From: Paragonimus westermani
Lineage: Eukaryota > Platyhelminthes > Trematoda > Plagiorchiida > Troglotrematidae
DNA: 64,000 bases
NCBI GenBank assembly: GCA_008508345.1
Contig: QNGE01000748.1
Location: forward strand, 130,712 to 194,711
Direction: 5' to 3'
Both the position numbers and the translations under genes were made by a program. Shown here one piece after another: positions 13,095 through 28,000 of this stretch. The number at the start of each line of letters is the position of its first letter. Within the stretch, counting starts at the first letter, position 1. Below the pieces are notes generated by a model, which searched no databases, was not told the DNA's origin, and worked only from the letters and a program-made list of their open reading frames with translations.

Positions 13095-16000
13095 GTTAGT
13101 TTGCTTGTTTGTGTGTGTAGGTTGGTGTGGGTGGCAATGGATTTTGGCTTCAGTCGTGATCACCTAGCCCCCCCTCGTTGTGTTTCTTCGCCTGACCAGG
13201 CCGCAGACTATTCGTCAGTCGACGGTATTATTCCCAGTCTGTTTCACAGCCCCGCAATGTGCATACACATGCACCCAGGCAGCCATCGATTGACCGCACA
13301 GAAGGGCACAGGATTGGACCGAACCACGGAAACGACAACAGCTACGAACGGCTGATACTGGTCGATAAGACCTCATCGGTAAAACCCCTAAAGCGCGTTC
13401 GTGGCATGACGCCAGAATTCTATTACCGGTGGATGGGTCTATTTGGTTTCCATGCCCCACTTAGTAATTACATAAAAATTAATATCTGACTAAATGTCTG
13501 ATTAAACTGATACCTGATGAGAATTACCGAAAACAGCTGTTTGCAACTTGGGCTTTTTAGAATGGTAATGAACAGAGTACGAGCGATATATTTCCGCACA
13601 ATTTTCGTGTAACCAGAATGAACAGACCGCTTGAATCCTAATCATCCCATTAACCGGTTGCGTCTATACACACGGAAATACTCGAATATCCGCTTATCTG
13701 TTGATATTCTGCGGATGCTAAGGAAACATAAACATATGGTTCCCTTTCCAAAACTTGGCTGAATAGCGAATGTTCAGAAACAGAGAGATAACCTAAATTT
13801 TAATAGAGCGTCATCTGTTGAATATGTGCAAATCTATGTGGATTACCTAAACAAAGCAAATTTATTGATGTTCGTACCACTGGCGGGTTGACCGATTCTC
13901 CTCATATTCTGGGATAAACTTGTTCTTGTTGCAGTTTTGTTCCCAAAACTAAAACAGAAGCCAACACAAGATAACTCCTAGCTGAGCGGTTTACTACATG
14001 GGAACGCAATGAACCTTTCTAGCAGTTGGCAACAAGCACCCTTGAACTACGTTTTTGGGCTTGTTTTCTGTTCCAAAGCAATGAGGCCCAAGAGAACACA
14101 TTTGCTAAGAGGCTGTGAACGACTTTTCCAATTTGTTATTTTACTAAATATATGCGTCGGCCCGTTACTCGTTCATACACACACATAAGCCAAATCCCTC
14201 GGTTCTTGCCAGTTATAAACAAATATCGCGTCTAAAGAAGTTTGTACGTATCAGTTCGTTTTAACTGCAGCGGCGGTTCAAATCGGTTAACCTTCAGATC
14301 ATTGATTCTCACACTGATTTTTTGGTTATCTGAATGGGATTTCGACCACAGTCCTCTTGAGTTAATATTACTTCATGGGTCTAGGATGTACGGTCTTAAT
14401 GTGTGCTGGCACAATTATGCCATTTCCAGTCTCTAGATTGAAAGCATCCCCAAAGCGAAGCCCATGCCTTTCGTTACGTTCTCGCTGCATTTAGTGTGAA
14501 CGCTGTACAGCTGATTCCTGTCGAGTGATGGAGCAATATTTGAAAAGTGCGAACAAATGAACAGACTGGCTACCTCTTTTGTAAGTTAGAAAACACTCTT
14601 CAAGTACTAGTTGAAACAAATGTGGTATACAGTGTGTATGCACTGAAAAATACACAATAAAAAATGCTCCGTAAAAACACGTAATGTTTTTAAATAAAAG
14701 CGGACAGATTATAAGCTGACAAATGATGAGAAAGTCTCACAATCTAGTAGACTGTGTTTCAGAGCACCTACAGTATAGTGAATACAGTCAGAACATGTGA
14801 ATTTATATAACTCAGATAAACATATGACTACGTTTGTTCGTTCTGGTCATGGGAATATCGTCATAGCGCTTACAAAGCTCGGCTGAATTAACACTGAAAT
14901 TAACTCCCGTTAAACTAAGCACGAAGAGTAAGTCGTACTAATCTGATATTAGTAATCTTTTAATGGCATTTTTAGTACAATAATGCTAAAAGTTCCCACA
15001 GGTTCAACTCGCAGATTGATCAGAACTTTTGGGTAATTGAACACAAAAATCGTTCGGAGTACCATCACACTGGTTTGTAAAGTTGAGTATTTCAATTCCA
15101 GCGGTGCGTAGTTCGGATGATTCTTACCTTATTGTGGACCAGTCGTATTTTGTCCATATGACTCTAGACACACATGTGATGGGTTAGCAAGAAAGTGAAC
15201 CCGAATAGCCTGTCCACAACTTACGATCTGATAAAAACCGTCTTCAGTAACCGAAATACAATTGTAACCAAACAGACTTACAGCCTCTAGTCTTAAAATC
15301 AGGGCGTGGCAAATCAAACTCATAGGGGTCAGTTTTACTGTTCTGAACTCACACCAAATGTAGTGTTGATCCTGATCGAGCTCGAATTTACAAAGCAACA
15401 TCCATGTTTGTCCAGAGGCCTCTAGCTTTAATGATTATGTTTAATCATTTCTTCAACATCACCCACAGTTAAATGCTATTCACCCAGATGGTTTTTGTCT
15501 GCAACGATGGTATTGATATATTGTTAAACTAATCATATCCATTGAGAGATTGCTAACGGAATAGTGTAAGGTTTGATAGAGATTAACTGAATTTGTCAAA
15601 TCCGACTTCGGTAAAGCAAAAACCGAATAAACAGAACGACAAAATTGAAACGGTATCCTCATGAGCAACTGACAAACGAAAATACAGTCCAAGGGAAATC
15701 ATTGCATCTGGGTGCAATTGAGAGCGACGGAAATTGAGTCCTCCTTCAACGTAATCGTAGACAACAGGGATGTAGCGTGAAGAGAGAGGAGGCAACACAT
15801 GAAACTACTTGCAGAACGTTGCAGAGTTACACATTAGATAAACGAGTAGAAAACACTTGAAAGGTAGTTGTGGTCAGGAAAACGTGTTTGGCTGCAACGG
15901 TCTAAACATAAACCTGTAAATTTCCAGGTCTCTGAAAGGTGGAATGATTACAACATTCTGCACATGAACCAACTATCTGCAATTTTCGCAGATATTCTTA

Positions 16001-19000
16001 AAGTATTGGTCGATGCTAATGTTAACAGTCGAATGTTTTGGTTAGAGCCAACTTACTTGTATATAAGATAGCTAAATGGGTTTGTTTGGACTTGAGTACA
16101 GTGTGTGATATAATCCATCTTTCGCAAAGGACAACCAGTACAGTGAAATTATATCTAATGATATTGATCATCTCCGAAGTAAACATCCAAGAGGTTCAGT
16201 AAAACAAACTAGTAACATCCAAACGCGTTTAATACCAATTTTCTATCAGTAAAAGCTAGAAGAACTAAGATCGATAGTACTACACTACGGCTTCTGTGCC
16301 CGATCTGCTTGTGACTACTCGCTACCAATACGAGTAAACCGTTATATTGTGCCCCTCTGGTAATTGTTGATTAGGTGAAAAGTGACATATGCGCTGTTCG
16401 GCTTCATGCTTTACCCAACCACACAGTGTTAATGACGTTGATCACAACGGTCGTACACTGTGATGAATGTCTAAGAAAATGATCTGCATTCCTTCATTTC
16501 AACGGCCGGTTTTTAACCCCTAATCTCACTCACTATGAAATCAGTGTTAGCAGTTTTGTTTGTAGTCGTGTGTAAAGAGTGATACAATTATCTAAACATT
16601 TAGTCACGGTGACCTTCACTTTTTCTGCTTTCTTTTGTTCACCAGTCCTCTAGACGATTTGATGTCGCGTTGGTTCCGTTTTTGGCCTCTGTCGCTCGGC
16701 TACTCATTCGAATGGCTGATTCGTTGAGCATCACCCCAAGTGGTCAGTCACAAATGTTTGTCACAGGCAGCAGGTCAAATCCTGCCCGAGGATCAGACTT
16801 GGACGATGATGAGGGTGAAGATGAAGAGACAGCTGCAAGAACACAGCTGACCTCTACTTCGGATACGCTTGAGGATACTGATCGCCAGTATCAAGAAGCA
16901 GGGTCGATGGTGGGGCTGAGGAAGTCGCCGGGAGGTAGAGTACCGTGCTCAAATTCTTCTAGGGTACGTTTAGTCTCCCCTAGTCCACTGTGCCGGCGAC
17001 TCAAGTCCACCATACAGGCGACTTTGGAAACCGGTGTGCCAAGGCTGGTGCTCATTGCAGCCTGCCTCGCCTCTGCTATTGGCGCCGAGTCCTGGTCACC
17101 TAACTGCGCTAATGAGCGCGAAGAGACGCAAAGTGCCGAAATGTTGACAGAGAATTTTGTTACTGACATATTCACCGAATGTCTAGATCCCGTGCTTCAG
17201 CTTGCTCTGCAGCAGTGTCACATGGAAGCAATGAATTCTGTCTCTCAGATTCGATCGCACTCCACGGGATTTGGACAGTACGATTGCTCGCGCAGTCCCC
17301 GACATGGAACTACACAGTCACGGTCTGATCTGTTGGTCGATGTTGGTGACAGTGAGGAAGAGAACTTGGTAGATATCCTGTTTCAGTCTGATGAACCATC
17401 ACATTCCACTGTCGGCTTATTGCCGAACCCAGTATCAACTATACATGAAGAAAGTTTTCTGTTGAATCCCAATGTGGTGAACCAGGCTGATGAAGGGCTT
17501 ATTCAACCGATCACAATCGCAAATCAATTGATTCCGACAATGAACAATGCTACATGTTACAGGGGAGAACAAGGCCGTTCGTACCGGCTGTTGCCTCCGT
17601 CACTGAACGAAATTGACTTAGAATGGCGTGAATGTCTTGTCTGTTCGGAGAACGATCGCACGACGATCCTGTCTCCTTGCGGGCATATTATCACATGTAC
17701 CAATTGTACGTCTTTGATTAAAAAATGTCTACTTTGTCGACAACGAGTCACCGGGTTCCATCAGGTAAGCACCAGTTTGTGTTCATGATTGTCCAACCAC
17801 CATTTGCACGCGTGAATTTATGATGAATTAGTTTTACTATTCTGGTCACTTAATTCCAACGCAAGAACGATCTAACCATGATCCAAACATTGACTTTAGT
17901 GGTTAGTAAACGCACATACACACACACACATGACGCGTACTTCTGTCAGCTAGATGGCATTTCTCATGGTGGTTGATATGTCACGCTTAAGTAAATTGTA
18001 GAAATGGCATTTAACTTCTAACCCCTTTAAAGCAGTATGAACATCACGCTACAAAGTGAAGGTTGTGGATGACTCCGTTATATTCCTGATAGATGCCATT
18101 AAGTTACGAATAATTCATCGTTAATTACGAGTAGACACTGAATGCGAAATGAAAAGTGATACAGAACAAAATTTGTTTGGGATGATTCAGGGGCAATGAT
18201 GTTCTTTTATCGAAGATGATAGAAGCAAATAAGTGTGGGCTGTCCTCTAGGATTTCTCCAGTGCACTAATCAAAGTGAAGTATACAATCCTGTAAACTAA
18301 CTTTCAACGATATGGGGTTAGCAGCCGGTTAATTTCGGGACAAACAGATTACTCGAAAGATTACTGTTTTATTATAAAGGTCAATGATGTGCCATGTGAC
18401 TGGCATCTCCTAACTAACACAGTTCCATTCTGGGACGACTGTGTTACTTAGTGTTCACCGCGGCTTATAAATACCCTGCTACTACTGTTGATTGTCAAAA
18501 TGAAAACGTGGCGATCAGTGAAGATTATTACTGAGAAGCAAAAGCCTTAAAATGAGATCCAAAGTGGTTAACCTTGTTATGTGTAAATTAGAGTCCACTG
18601 GTTACTTATGGTATCCTGAGCACTTTGAGAGACATTTTGTTTATACAGTATTGTCCAATAGTGAGAGCCAGAAGTGATTTCGATAAACCTTAACCCCATA
18701 CTGAAACATACACGTTGAGACACTTACACACTGGTGATTTCACCTAGTTTAGTGATGAAACGCTTGCAACCGAAATGTCAAGCTCGGTGAACAGCCCAAT
18801 AAGTGAGTCCTCAACTGGAGCTGCGAAGAGAGAAACATCATCACTGTTTCCAACTATCAGAGACCTCATCCCATTTGGTAATGCATCTTGATGACGTAGA
18901 AAGTTAAAATACTGATGAGAATACGAATCAGGTAGATTTAGACTTTTCAGTTAGAAACCTGCACTTGATTTTCAACCAGCAATTACTCTCTCAGTCTTGC

Positions 19001-22000
19001 AAATGGACAGCCTTATTTTTGAGGGACATCAAAGTGACTGTGAAAGTACGACGTAGAACCAAGAAACTGGGTTCATTGAATTGCCCAATTTTCTTCTCGA
19101 AAACGTCGACTACCTTGGGCTACTCCTTCGTGCGCTGTGGACATAGTGGTGACAAATGGTCTGAAAAGCCAAAAATATTCCCCTAGAGCTAACGTTGGTC
19201 CATTCCGGAACACCACAACTGAATTTGTCATCATGGTATTGTTAGTGGATAATTTGAACCAAGACTTTATGGACACATATGGCCGGCTATTACCAGTCAC
19301 TAACCAGCACGCTCCCCTCGACAAATTTCACGCGGAGTACCTCTAATACCTGTGCGAGAATATCAGCGTATGCTCATCTATTCTTGGTTCTATCCCGATT
19401 GTCAAAGTCCGAATATCCATCTCATCTTCAAATCCCAAAGTCACCTGATTTTGTAAGATACCCGCACCAAATCTAGTACGAAGGAAGTCAAATAACTTGG
19501 GGGAATGTTTTTAACATACTATCAATGAGTGGATTCAGAGCAATACAACGTTACGAACAAGTTGCAATACTCAACGTTCCAGCCGACTCGAGTGGTTTTC
19601 CTCAAGACAATTGTAATCGGAATCGACTGCTAAGTTGAATATCGTAGTTTGCTCGTGGTACTTATCGGTTCGCTTGGCCTTATTATGCCCTCTACTCCTA
19701 AGATCCTTTCTACTTCGAAAGGCGATCGTCTTAATATGTACATTTCCCTTTACAGCGGTCCAATAAACAGTCTGCTTTAGGTTGATATGATCAACTACCA
19801 GTTATTCAATTGCCTCCAAAAGCTGCTCAAGACAGCGATGTTTCTAATCAATACATAAGTAAACATAACCAAATCATTGGTGACAGTTTCAAGTTTTTTG
19901 TTTCATAGTTAATTCTGCTTGTCAACAGGACCGGCCCGGAGAGTGCCTGCTATCAACTGTTAGTAATGGAACAGCTGATATGATCGTGTGAAAGGCATTG
20001 ACTCTAAAGCCTGATGATGGGACCATTCGTCCTTGTTTTCAAACAGCTGTATACTAATATTACAAGATACTCATAAGCAACGTACGTTAACAAATTCTTC
20101 CATGTTTCACATGTAACAGGGATAAACGAAATACAGGTTACACACTTAATAGTACAAGATTGCAGGTCCGAGTCGATTCGTACTGCTATACCTCACAGAA
20201 CATCACCACATTTCTTTGTGTCTATCGATCTGATTTGTTGGTATAGTATTTGCCACTTGTCTGACTCTAAACCACTAGGTGATATCAGTCAGATTTGGGA
20301 CGTGTAGTCTTGTTGGTACACAGAACAGTACTTGTGGGTACCTACCATCTCTCATCCCTTCCTTGATGACACAAGAGATCGACATTTCGTAGCAGGTAAA
20401 AGATCCAAATATCTCAAAAAACAGGAACTAGCTCGAAAATCTCAAAAATCTCCAGGTTTATCTAGTACGTACGTGGAAATTTTGCGAAAGTATCATTATG
20501 ACAAATCGATGACCTAGCAGAAAACTTGTGGCGATATGTGGGCGATTCATCTTCTATCATCAGACGAGGATATAGGATCATATAGAAGTGTGTAGACTAA
20601 AAAACTGAGAAGGCTAGTTGTGATGTAGTTAGAGGCAACTGTTTCGAACGCAGTGACGCATGACCAGCAGTCGTGGATTTTTGTTGATGGCTGCATCAGC
20701 TGACACTTACAGTGAATCACGACTGCGAGTCTGTTTTCCGAGTTTTGCGAGAATCAACTGGCAGTATGGAGAACCCATCTGACTAGTCGTTCCGGTCTTC
20801 ATACACCTGGGATCTGCGCTACACAGTTATTGGTTTCTGCCACTGTGAACTAAACCCGCGACTGTGTTATCCTCAGTTGTACTCCATGACCCTCGTCTAG
20901 ACTGATGTGAACACTAAAATTTGCTATTAGTTCTCTAGACCTGACCAGAACTATAAATCATGAATAAGACGTTATCAGTAAACAGGATTTCCTATTTCTA
21001 ACACAGAATTCTGGGAATGTGAGTTTATGGTCGGACACAAGAGTATTGAAAAGCATGCTAACCGGTTCCTCAGAAAGCGTATCACGCTCACTGATTGAAG
21101 ACCTAGTTAAGGTTGGTTATAGTGGAGCCACGCAAGTCGGCTGAGATATGCTCACTCAGACTGGCCGCAATAGACTAATCGATCCGTCTCTATGGCTTTC
21201 GTCGGCTGAGTCCTCTGCTGTTGCTACGGTCATTTTTTTATTGGTTCATCTAATCTCCCTGTTGGCAAAATTAATCAAAATCATTTGAAATTTGCTGTCA
21301 AATTGGATCGGTTCATCCAATGCTAAGGTCTTATCTAATGAGGGCTAATTTGTTTGCAAATGAATATCAAAGTTGTAAAAATGAAAAGGGATATTAAACC
21401 AATATTTTACTGGCAGTACATATGTTTACTGGTCGAAATTCGCAGGAGAGACGACCGGTTTCATTTCTGTTGCCATTCCTGAGTTTTGTATATCTATTGA
21501 ACTTCAACCATGCAGATAAGAGAGAAAATGAACTTTGCGGTTAGTAAATCCTTAACAAAATAGTTGCACAGTTTGTCTCACATTTTTGGGGTTCGAAGTT
21601 AAGAGAACTTACGAAAATTGTACAGAGCCTCAGTCTACCTCAAGATCTTAGATAGCAGTAAAGCGTGTACAAGGTAAAGTTCGACTATTGTAAAATGCTC
21701 ATTTTCCCCACATTTCTTCTAAGTTGTCTGAACACCAGCATTGCTCTAAAGACTTTGTCGGATTTGAAATAAACGGCGCAAGTATCTGGGATGTGTGTTG
21801 GCAACAACAATAAATATCAGCAACCAATTGTAACACAGAATGAGAACGACGATTAGACAAAATGATAACACCTTTGGCTAAATGCTTGACGTTACCCCAC
21901 TCAAAGTCTTTGGATCAGAGTTGCCTGTTTAGGTGGATATTAGCCATTAACCGCCTGATCCGTCACAAGGCAAAAGGTCACAAAGCTTCATCAGAACAAT

Positions 22001-25000
22001 CGTGAATATAACGGTGCACACTTACTGACACGGATATTCATCAATATTAAGAGTAAACGTACGTTCACATAGTGCGATTCGATTATGACGAACAATACGA
22101 GATAGCTGGCAAATCTCATTGATCATAGTGGTGGGTCGACTGATCAATACAGAGGATGTTTTCCACGATTAACATCAGTCGTCATAGCGGTGTATGTTGT
22201 TCTCCTTTTCACTTATTCATATCAACCGCCACTGTCACATAGTTTACCGACATCGACCTTCTTAGAAATTTCAACACACCTCTCCGAGCTATTTACAGAA
22301 TTACCATCAATCAGTCTGGGACAGCACAGCACGGTATTTTGTCGATAGTAACAACAGCGTCTATTACTAGCCTGTGATTTCGTGATAAATGTGTTCAGCT
22401 CTTGCAATTTTCTTTGTCACAGGTCAGCCACAAACACGTCAATTCCAAACAGACCCTTTGCTATGTTGGTGTGACCTACCATACAGTTCATTCCCGATTC
22501 AACTCTAATCAGTCGTGTGGCGACATTCTAGATTTTACCGTTAGCTTTTTAGCTTGTTACAAAGTAATCTCTGTAGTCTTGTTTCTCTGGGAATATTATC
22601 GAAAGCAGCTGATCATCGGTGCGTTACTTCTGTTCCAATAAGAGTATTCTAACAACACTAACCTTTGATGAAGAAAATTGCGTCAATTCATAGTTGCTCG
22701 CTGCCGTCTTGCTGTGTACTCTGTTCATTCGGTCGACGTGCTCCTGAGGATGTTCTGTGAAGTTACGGCCAAATGATCGAGTAGACAGTGAACACCGAGG
22801 GACGACTTCAACTATCCTCGACTCGGAACATCTCATCATATCAAAGGTAGTGTATTAGAAACTGATATAGCTGTGACAAGCCAGTTAAATCAATAAACAC
22901 CAAGTTAATCCTTTCAGCTAGACAGCTAGGCATTCAATAAGGGATTGGGCAGTCATCATCCAGTTCAGTAATCTTTCTTCTGAGTTCTTATAGGTCTTTC
23001 AATGTTCTCTTGGTTGCAGCATGTCAGAAACGGCAAAAATGTGTTGGGCAGCAAGGATTATCTGGAACGGTGCACTACAGGATAGTTTGGTGAACGATGA
23101 GCGGACGGATAAGCGGTATTCAACTAGGGTCATATGAACCATGTTCTTACCAAACCCACAGCAGCTTAACTCTGCAAACTACCTCGCTCGTATTCCTGCC
23201 TAGATGTATCCACCAACTTGCTGTACAATATCAGGCGCACGCGAAAGGGAGAGCAATGAAAACATCACAGTTAGTCAGGTGGAAGCATTAAAAGGTTAGA
23301 TGTTTTGGTGTGGAGAACGGGATGATTGAAATGTTTGTCTAGTGAAAAGGCCAGTCCATCCGGTCTACCTGTTCCCATTATCTTATCTAAATTAAGGCAA
23401 TACAAGCTTACATAAATACGAGTGGCTACTCTGAGGTACGAATTTTCTCTTATAAAACGTGAACTTCTTTTCTCTGTATTTCCTGATCTCCAGTTTTCTA
23501 ATTGCTGCGAATGTAACCAGACGATTGGCGTAATCCTCGCTCGTCCCTGCAATCATGTGCTGTGGTGCAAAGCATGTCTGAAGTCCAAAGTTAGTCAGCT
23601 GGAAGCTGTTGCCGAAAATTTGGACCCGTTGAGTGGACTAAATCTGACGACGGAAAATAGCAGCGGGACTAACCTGTACTCACCCGGCTCCTCGATGATT
23701 CAAGAGGGTGATCATGGTGAAACTAGCCACCAGTTTATAACAGCGGACACAGAAACCATGAACGAATGGAGAGAAGTCCCACTGAGTCGTCTACTGGCAA
23801 TGGTGAGCACGTTAAGCCGATTGCTTGAAGACCTTCTTTCCGGTGGACTGTGCATTGATGGATGTCCAGTATGTGGTGCGCGTGTAGAGACATTATGGCC
23901 GATCATTGTATCTTGTGCTGGCGTGGAACATAGAGCTGATACGATTGCGGGACAGATTTCAGCTAATGTACAAAGCCACCTTCCTAGAGGTCACGTCGCA
24001 GGGGCTAACAGGGAAGTACAAACAACAACTGTTACATTGTCAACTGCAGCATCAACCACATCAGCGAGCATTTTCAACGCCGGGCAGTCAACAGCGAATT
24101 TTGTACCAAACCAATTAAGTCCGCGTAAGTTATAGGTTTCTTGTATCGTTTCTACTGGTTAACTAACAAAAAATTCGTGACGTTAATGAGTGTGAATGTT
24201 ACTCCGGGAGAATTCTAAAGTTTTCATAAAGTATATGGAATTGCCATGCTTCTTCTCACTTAGTCTGTTTTCCACAATTTCCGTCCATCACCTCAACTAC
24301 AATCAGCTTGTCCACGCCATAATTTCCGTGAATAAAATTCTCGCGTTGCCTCAGTCGCTCAAGGTTAAAGTGAATCTGTCCACTCTCAAGCAGCAGTCTG
24401 ATGACTGAACATGTCGAGAATCGTACAACTCATGGTGAAGTTTCTGGCTTGCTGTTGATAAAAATGGTGTCAGTTTCTGAATATTCTCCAATCCCATATA
24501 CATGGGTTCACTACACGTAAAACATTTCGAAACACTCAATGGTTGTAGTTGTTTGTGTTTTCGTGCAAATCCGTAAGGCCTCTGCCTGCATCAAATCGGT
24601 TGTCCAACCAAGTATAAGCTCTATGAACAGCTGTTTCTCTGAACTACGACAACTGTCCACTGGAACAGTTTCATAACTAACAGTGTGACGAGGATGGAGA
24701 CAGTACAGGAGGGTTGGTGAGATAAACAAGGTTAAGTGCAACATGGGAACCTTCAGTTCATCTAAGGTTAGACAACAGGATAAGCAAAGGTGCATAACAG
24801 CTTGAAAAAAAAGGGTGAATCACTCAGGTTAGCCGGTTCAAGGTTTGAAATGTTGGGGAAAGTTTGGATTGTAGTCATGTCAGTGGGAGTTATGGTAGTG
24901 TGTCCCTGGATAAAACTGTCACACCATAGCACTTTTCAAGTTAATGGTTTTCCATCCCCTGTGCATTAGTTAATATAAACATTCCTCAGCTGGACCACAT

Positions 25001-28000
25001 TTGTAGGTGGTACATACCAGGCCATATGTTGCTTCCATTGTGTGCCGCATGCTACTTAAACCCAAACAGTAACACACTCGTTGATTAGAATTTAAGATGG
25101 AGAGTTTTTACGTCGGAGTGAGGTATAAACCGAACCGCAGTTAATATTAAACACCCTACCTTAAAAATTACTGGGTGCACTCAAATGAAGTAATCGTCCT
25201 CACAGGTTACCGATAGGATAATGGAGAATACGACCATGTTAACTTAATGGCGAGAAACTACATCGCGTACGTCTACTGTAAGTGAGGATGCATATTCGAG
25301 GCTATTGGATAACAGTAGGTCAGGGGATAATTCATTTTGAAAGTGAAATGCAAGTGCTCATTTACAGTTTCCACGTGAAGTTGACCCACCGTGAAATATG
25401 CGTTAATACCACTGACTGTTCATTATTCTTGGCAAAGTCAACCGGTGATGTCAGATTACAAAAATCAACGACTAGGTATGGATACACAAACACTCAGAGA
25501 ACCCGTTAAGGTTATTTCATAAAAAGAGAAAAATCTTCGTATCTCCTCTTACCTGATCCGGACGTCTTGTCACTCTCTTGAATTTCATTGTATGTAAAGA
25601 TCAGTTATTGTTAGGACTCAGCTCATTATCCTCTTCCGTTGAAACCTGATTTTGATAGCAACATTCGATTGGCATAAAAGCGCTTCAACTCGCCTAGTAG
25701 AACGTCTACGTTATGCCTGCTTGAATTCTGTCGTATGCCCGCCCCTGACAACAGACAACGAATTTCATACAACAAAATCCGACTCTCTTAAAGAATTTCC
25801 AAACAGACGCGGAATTTCGTTTCGAGTAGGTGTGCAACCAAAAGTCCCGCCTTAGTTCTTCGGCTGAATTCAATCTTGAACATTCGTAAGCCCAGCTGAT
25901 CGGCAGTTGCCATAAGTATAGCCAGTCTGCTGCATCTCGTTGGAGTTCGATTGCTTAGAAGCATCTATGATGTCATCATAAGTGTGCCTATGTGTGACTG
26001 CATCCTATTTACTTGACTTGCAAAGGTGCAAATTTGGTTATGCAAATTTGATTATGCCGAAAAGATGTTGTCGATACATCCGGATGCAAGTAAAATATGA
26101 AAAACAGAGAATGAGAAAGACAGGATATAAACTGAATTACCAATTTTACAAAGTGCAACAGATTCATATAATACAAACTCGGTTTGACCAAATGAAGCCT
26201 GTTGGAACCATCATCCTCATTTTGTGTGGTATCACCAAAATTCATAAATGCACTTACCAATTTAGACCGATACTTGATATGTACAGCTCACAATATGACG
26301 CAAGTGACAGGTAGTTAGCGGAAACATTAGGGGTTTATACGATAGAAATTAGGCTCGTATAGTCTCCGCGAGTTTGTGGACTGCGTGAGTTGTATTAAAG
26401 ATATCTACCGATACATGATTTCCCTCGTTGTAACTTTGCTATTCACAAATGTTTTGTTGATGCGAAACATTACCATTTCGTGCCGTCAGAAATAACAACC
26501 GAAAAGCTTATTCATGTCAAAACAGCCAGACTTAATAGAACTAATTCCGTGGTAAATTCTCGTGTAAAACGACAAGTTGTACAGACAATTGGATGGCATA
26601 GCAATAGTATCCCATCTAGGTTCACTGCTGACAATATTATCTAAGGACAAACTAGAATTCCAACATTAGCTTGCCATCCAGAGTACCACAGATATGTGGA
26701 TGATATACTTGTTATGCCACTACACGGTGAGGTAACAACTGTCCTGCAGGATTTCACTGCAACGCATGTTTCACTTCGTTGCACCGAGAAAGAAGAATCA
26801 AGCAACGCGTTCCATTTTGGAGACCCCGAACTAACCAACTGTTCAGATGGTACTCTGAGTATGTCAGTATGTCATAAACTAACATGCACAAACTAATTCA
26901 GGAACTTGGGAATTCCATTCTTATTAAACGAGAACGATTACGGATCAGTTAAAGCTGGCACAAGAGGTATTTGTTCAAATGATGCATTGAAGCAAGAACT
27001 AAAAGCGGTTCAAAATGGTTATCCGAAGCAGTTCATCACTTCAAACAGCTGAAAAGGTAACGGTATTTATGACTTCCAGTTAAACGTGATGTTTACTGGG
27101 AACTGAATTAACCGGTCACTAGGACGTACCATCCCAGTGAAAACCTGGAGATACTGATTTACAATAAAGTTAATGTTAAGATTTAATCCGAAGTACAAAC
27201 TGCCGCTTCATGATCAATCAATGCTAGTGTAATCGTTTCCGTGCTGCTGTTCTACTGCTGATTATATATTGCTCGTGTGACTAGGCGGTTATCAAAAAGG
27301 ATCAAAGTCCATTCTCAAGCCTGGATCGTAGTCGGTTGCTGTAAATCCATTGCTGGTGCTATAGTCGCACGTTCTTCCGATGCAAACGATCGCACACATA
27401 TCACTAGGGCATTCGATACTGTTTACTTAGTTGCAGTCTGTAAGAAAGCCCTCACAGCATTTTGGGAACGGCCGAATCGACTTCGCATACGCGACACAAC
27501 CATAACCTGCATTCTTGCAAGAAGTTTGTTTATTTCCCGAGGATTCCATGTCCACAGGTCAATCATAGCCACTCTAACCACATCTACCACTGATCGTTAG
27601 ACGCAGCATCCAGCCAACGTCCGATCCATATTCAAATATATGGACTGCAGCAGCAGCTATACATGACAATTGTTAATAGTCATCTTCTGGATTTTTCAGT
27701 TTCTTTCACGACACCCTCATGTGAATTAAACTAACTTGAGAAGGAGCGATCTAAGGTCATTGCTCATCATATTTTACACTCGAATAAGCATAGAGTTAAT
27801 CGATTTTGCAATATATTCTCCTATCTCGTTACAACATTATTGGTTGCTTCTAGTCGGAAGCATACAACTATGGGACAGTATGGGTGCGTATATTGTGCCT
27901 GTTTTCCGGATTCATTCAACAACTACGCTGCCATTAACCCAAAGTTGTCTTTCAAGTTAGTTTACAACATCTATCGATTGACACGTATCGTTAATTGTGG

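Noticed and set aside
16891..17175. Minus-strand open frame of 94 codons
   Set aside because: It is a shadow of the mib1 RING1 exon on the other strand.
23590..23880. RING2 loop as a retained intron
   Set aside because: A GTTAGT donor-like site is present after LKSK, but no AG near CPVC restores the RING frame, and the loop is fully open; kept as coding pending transcript data.
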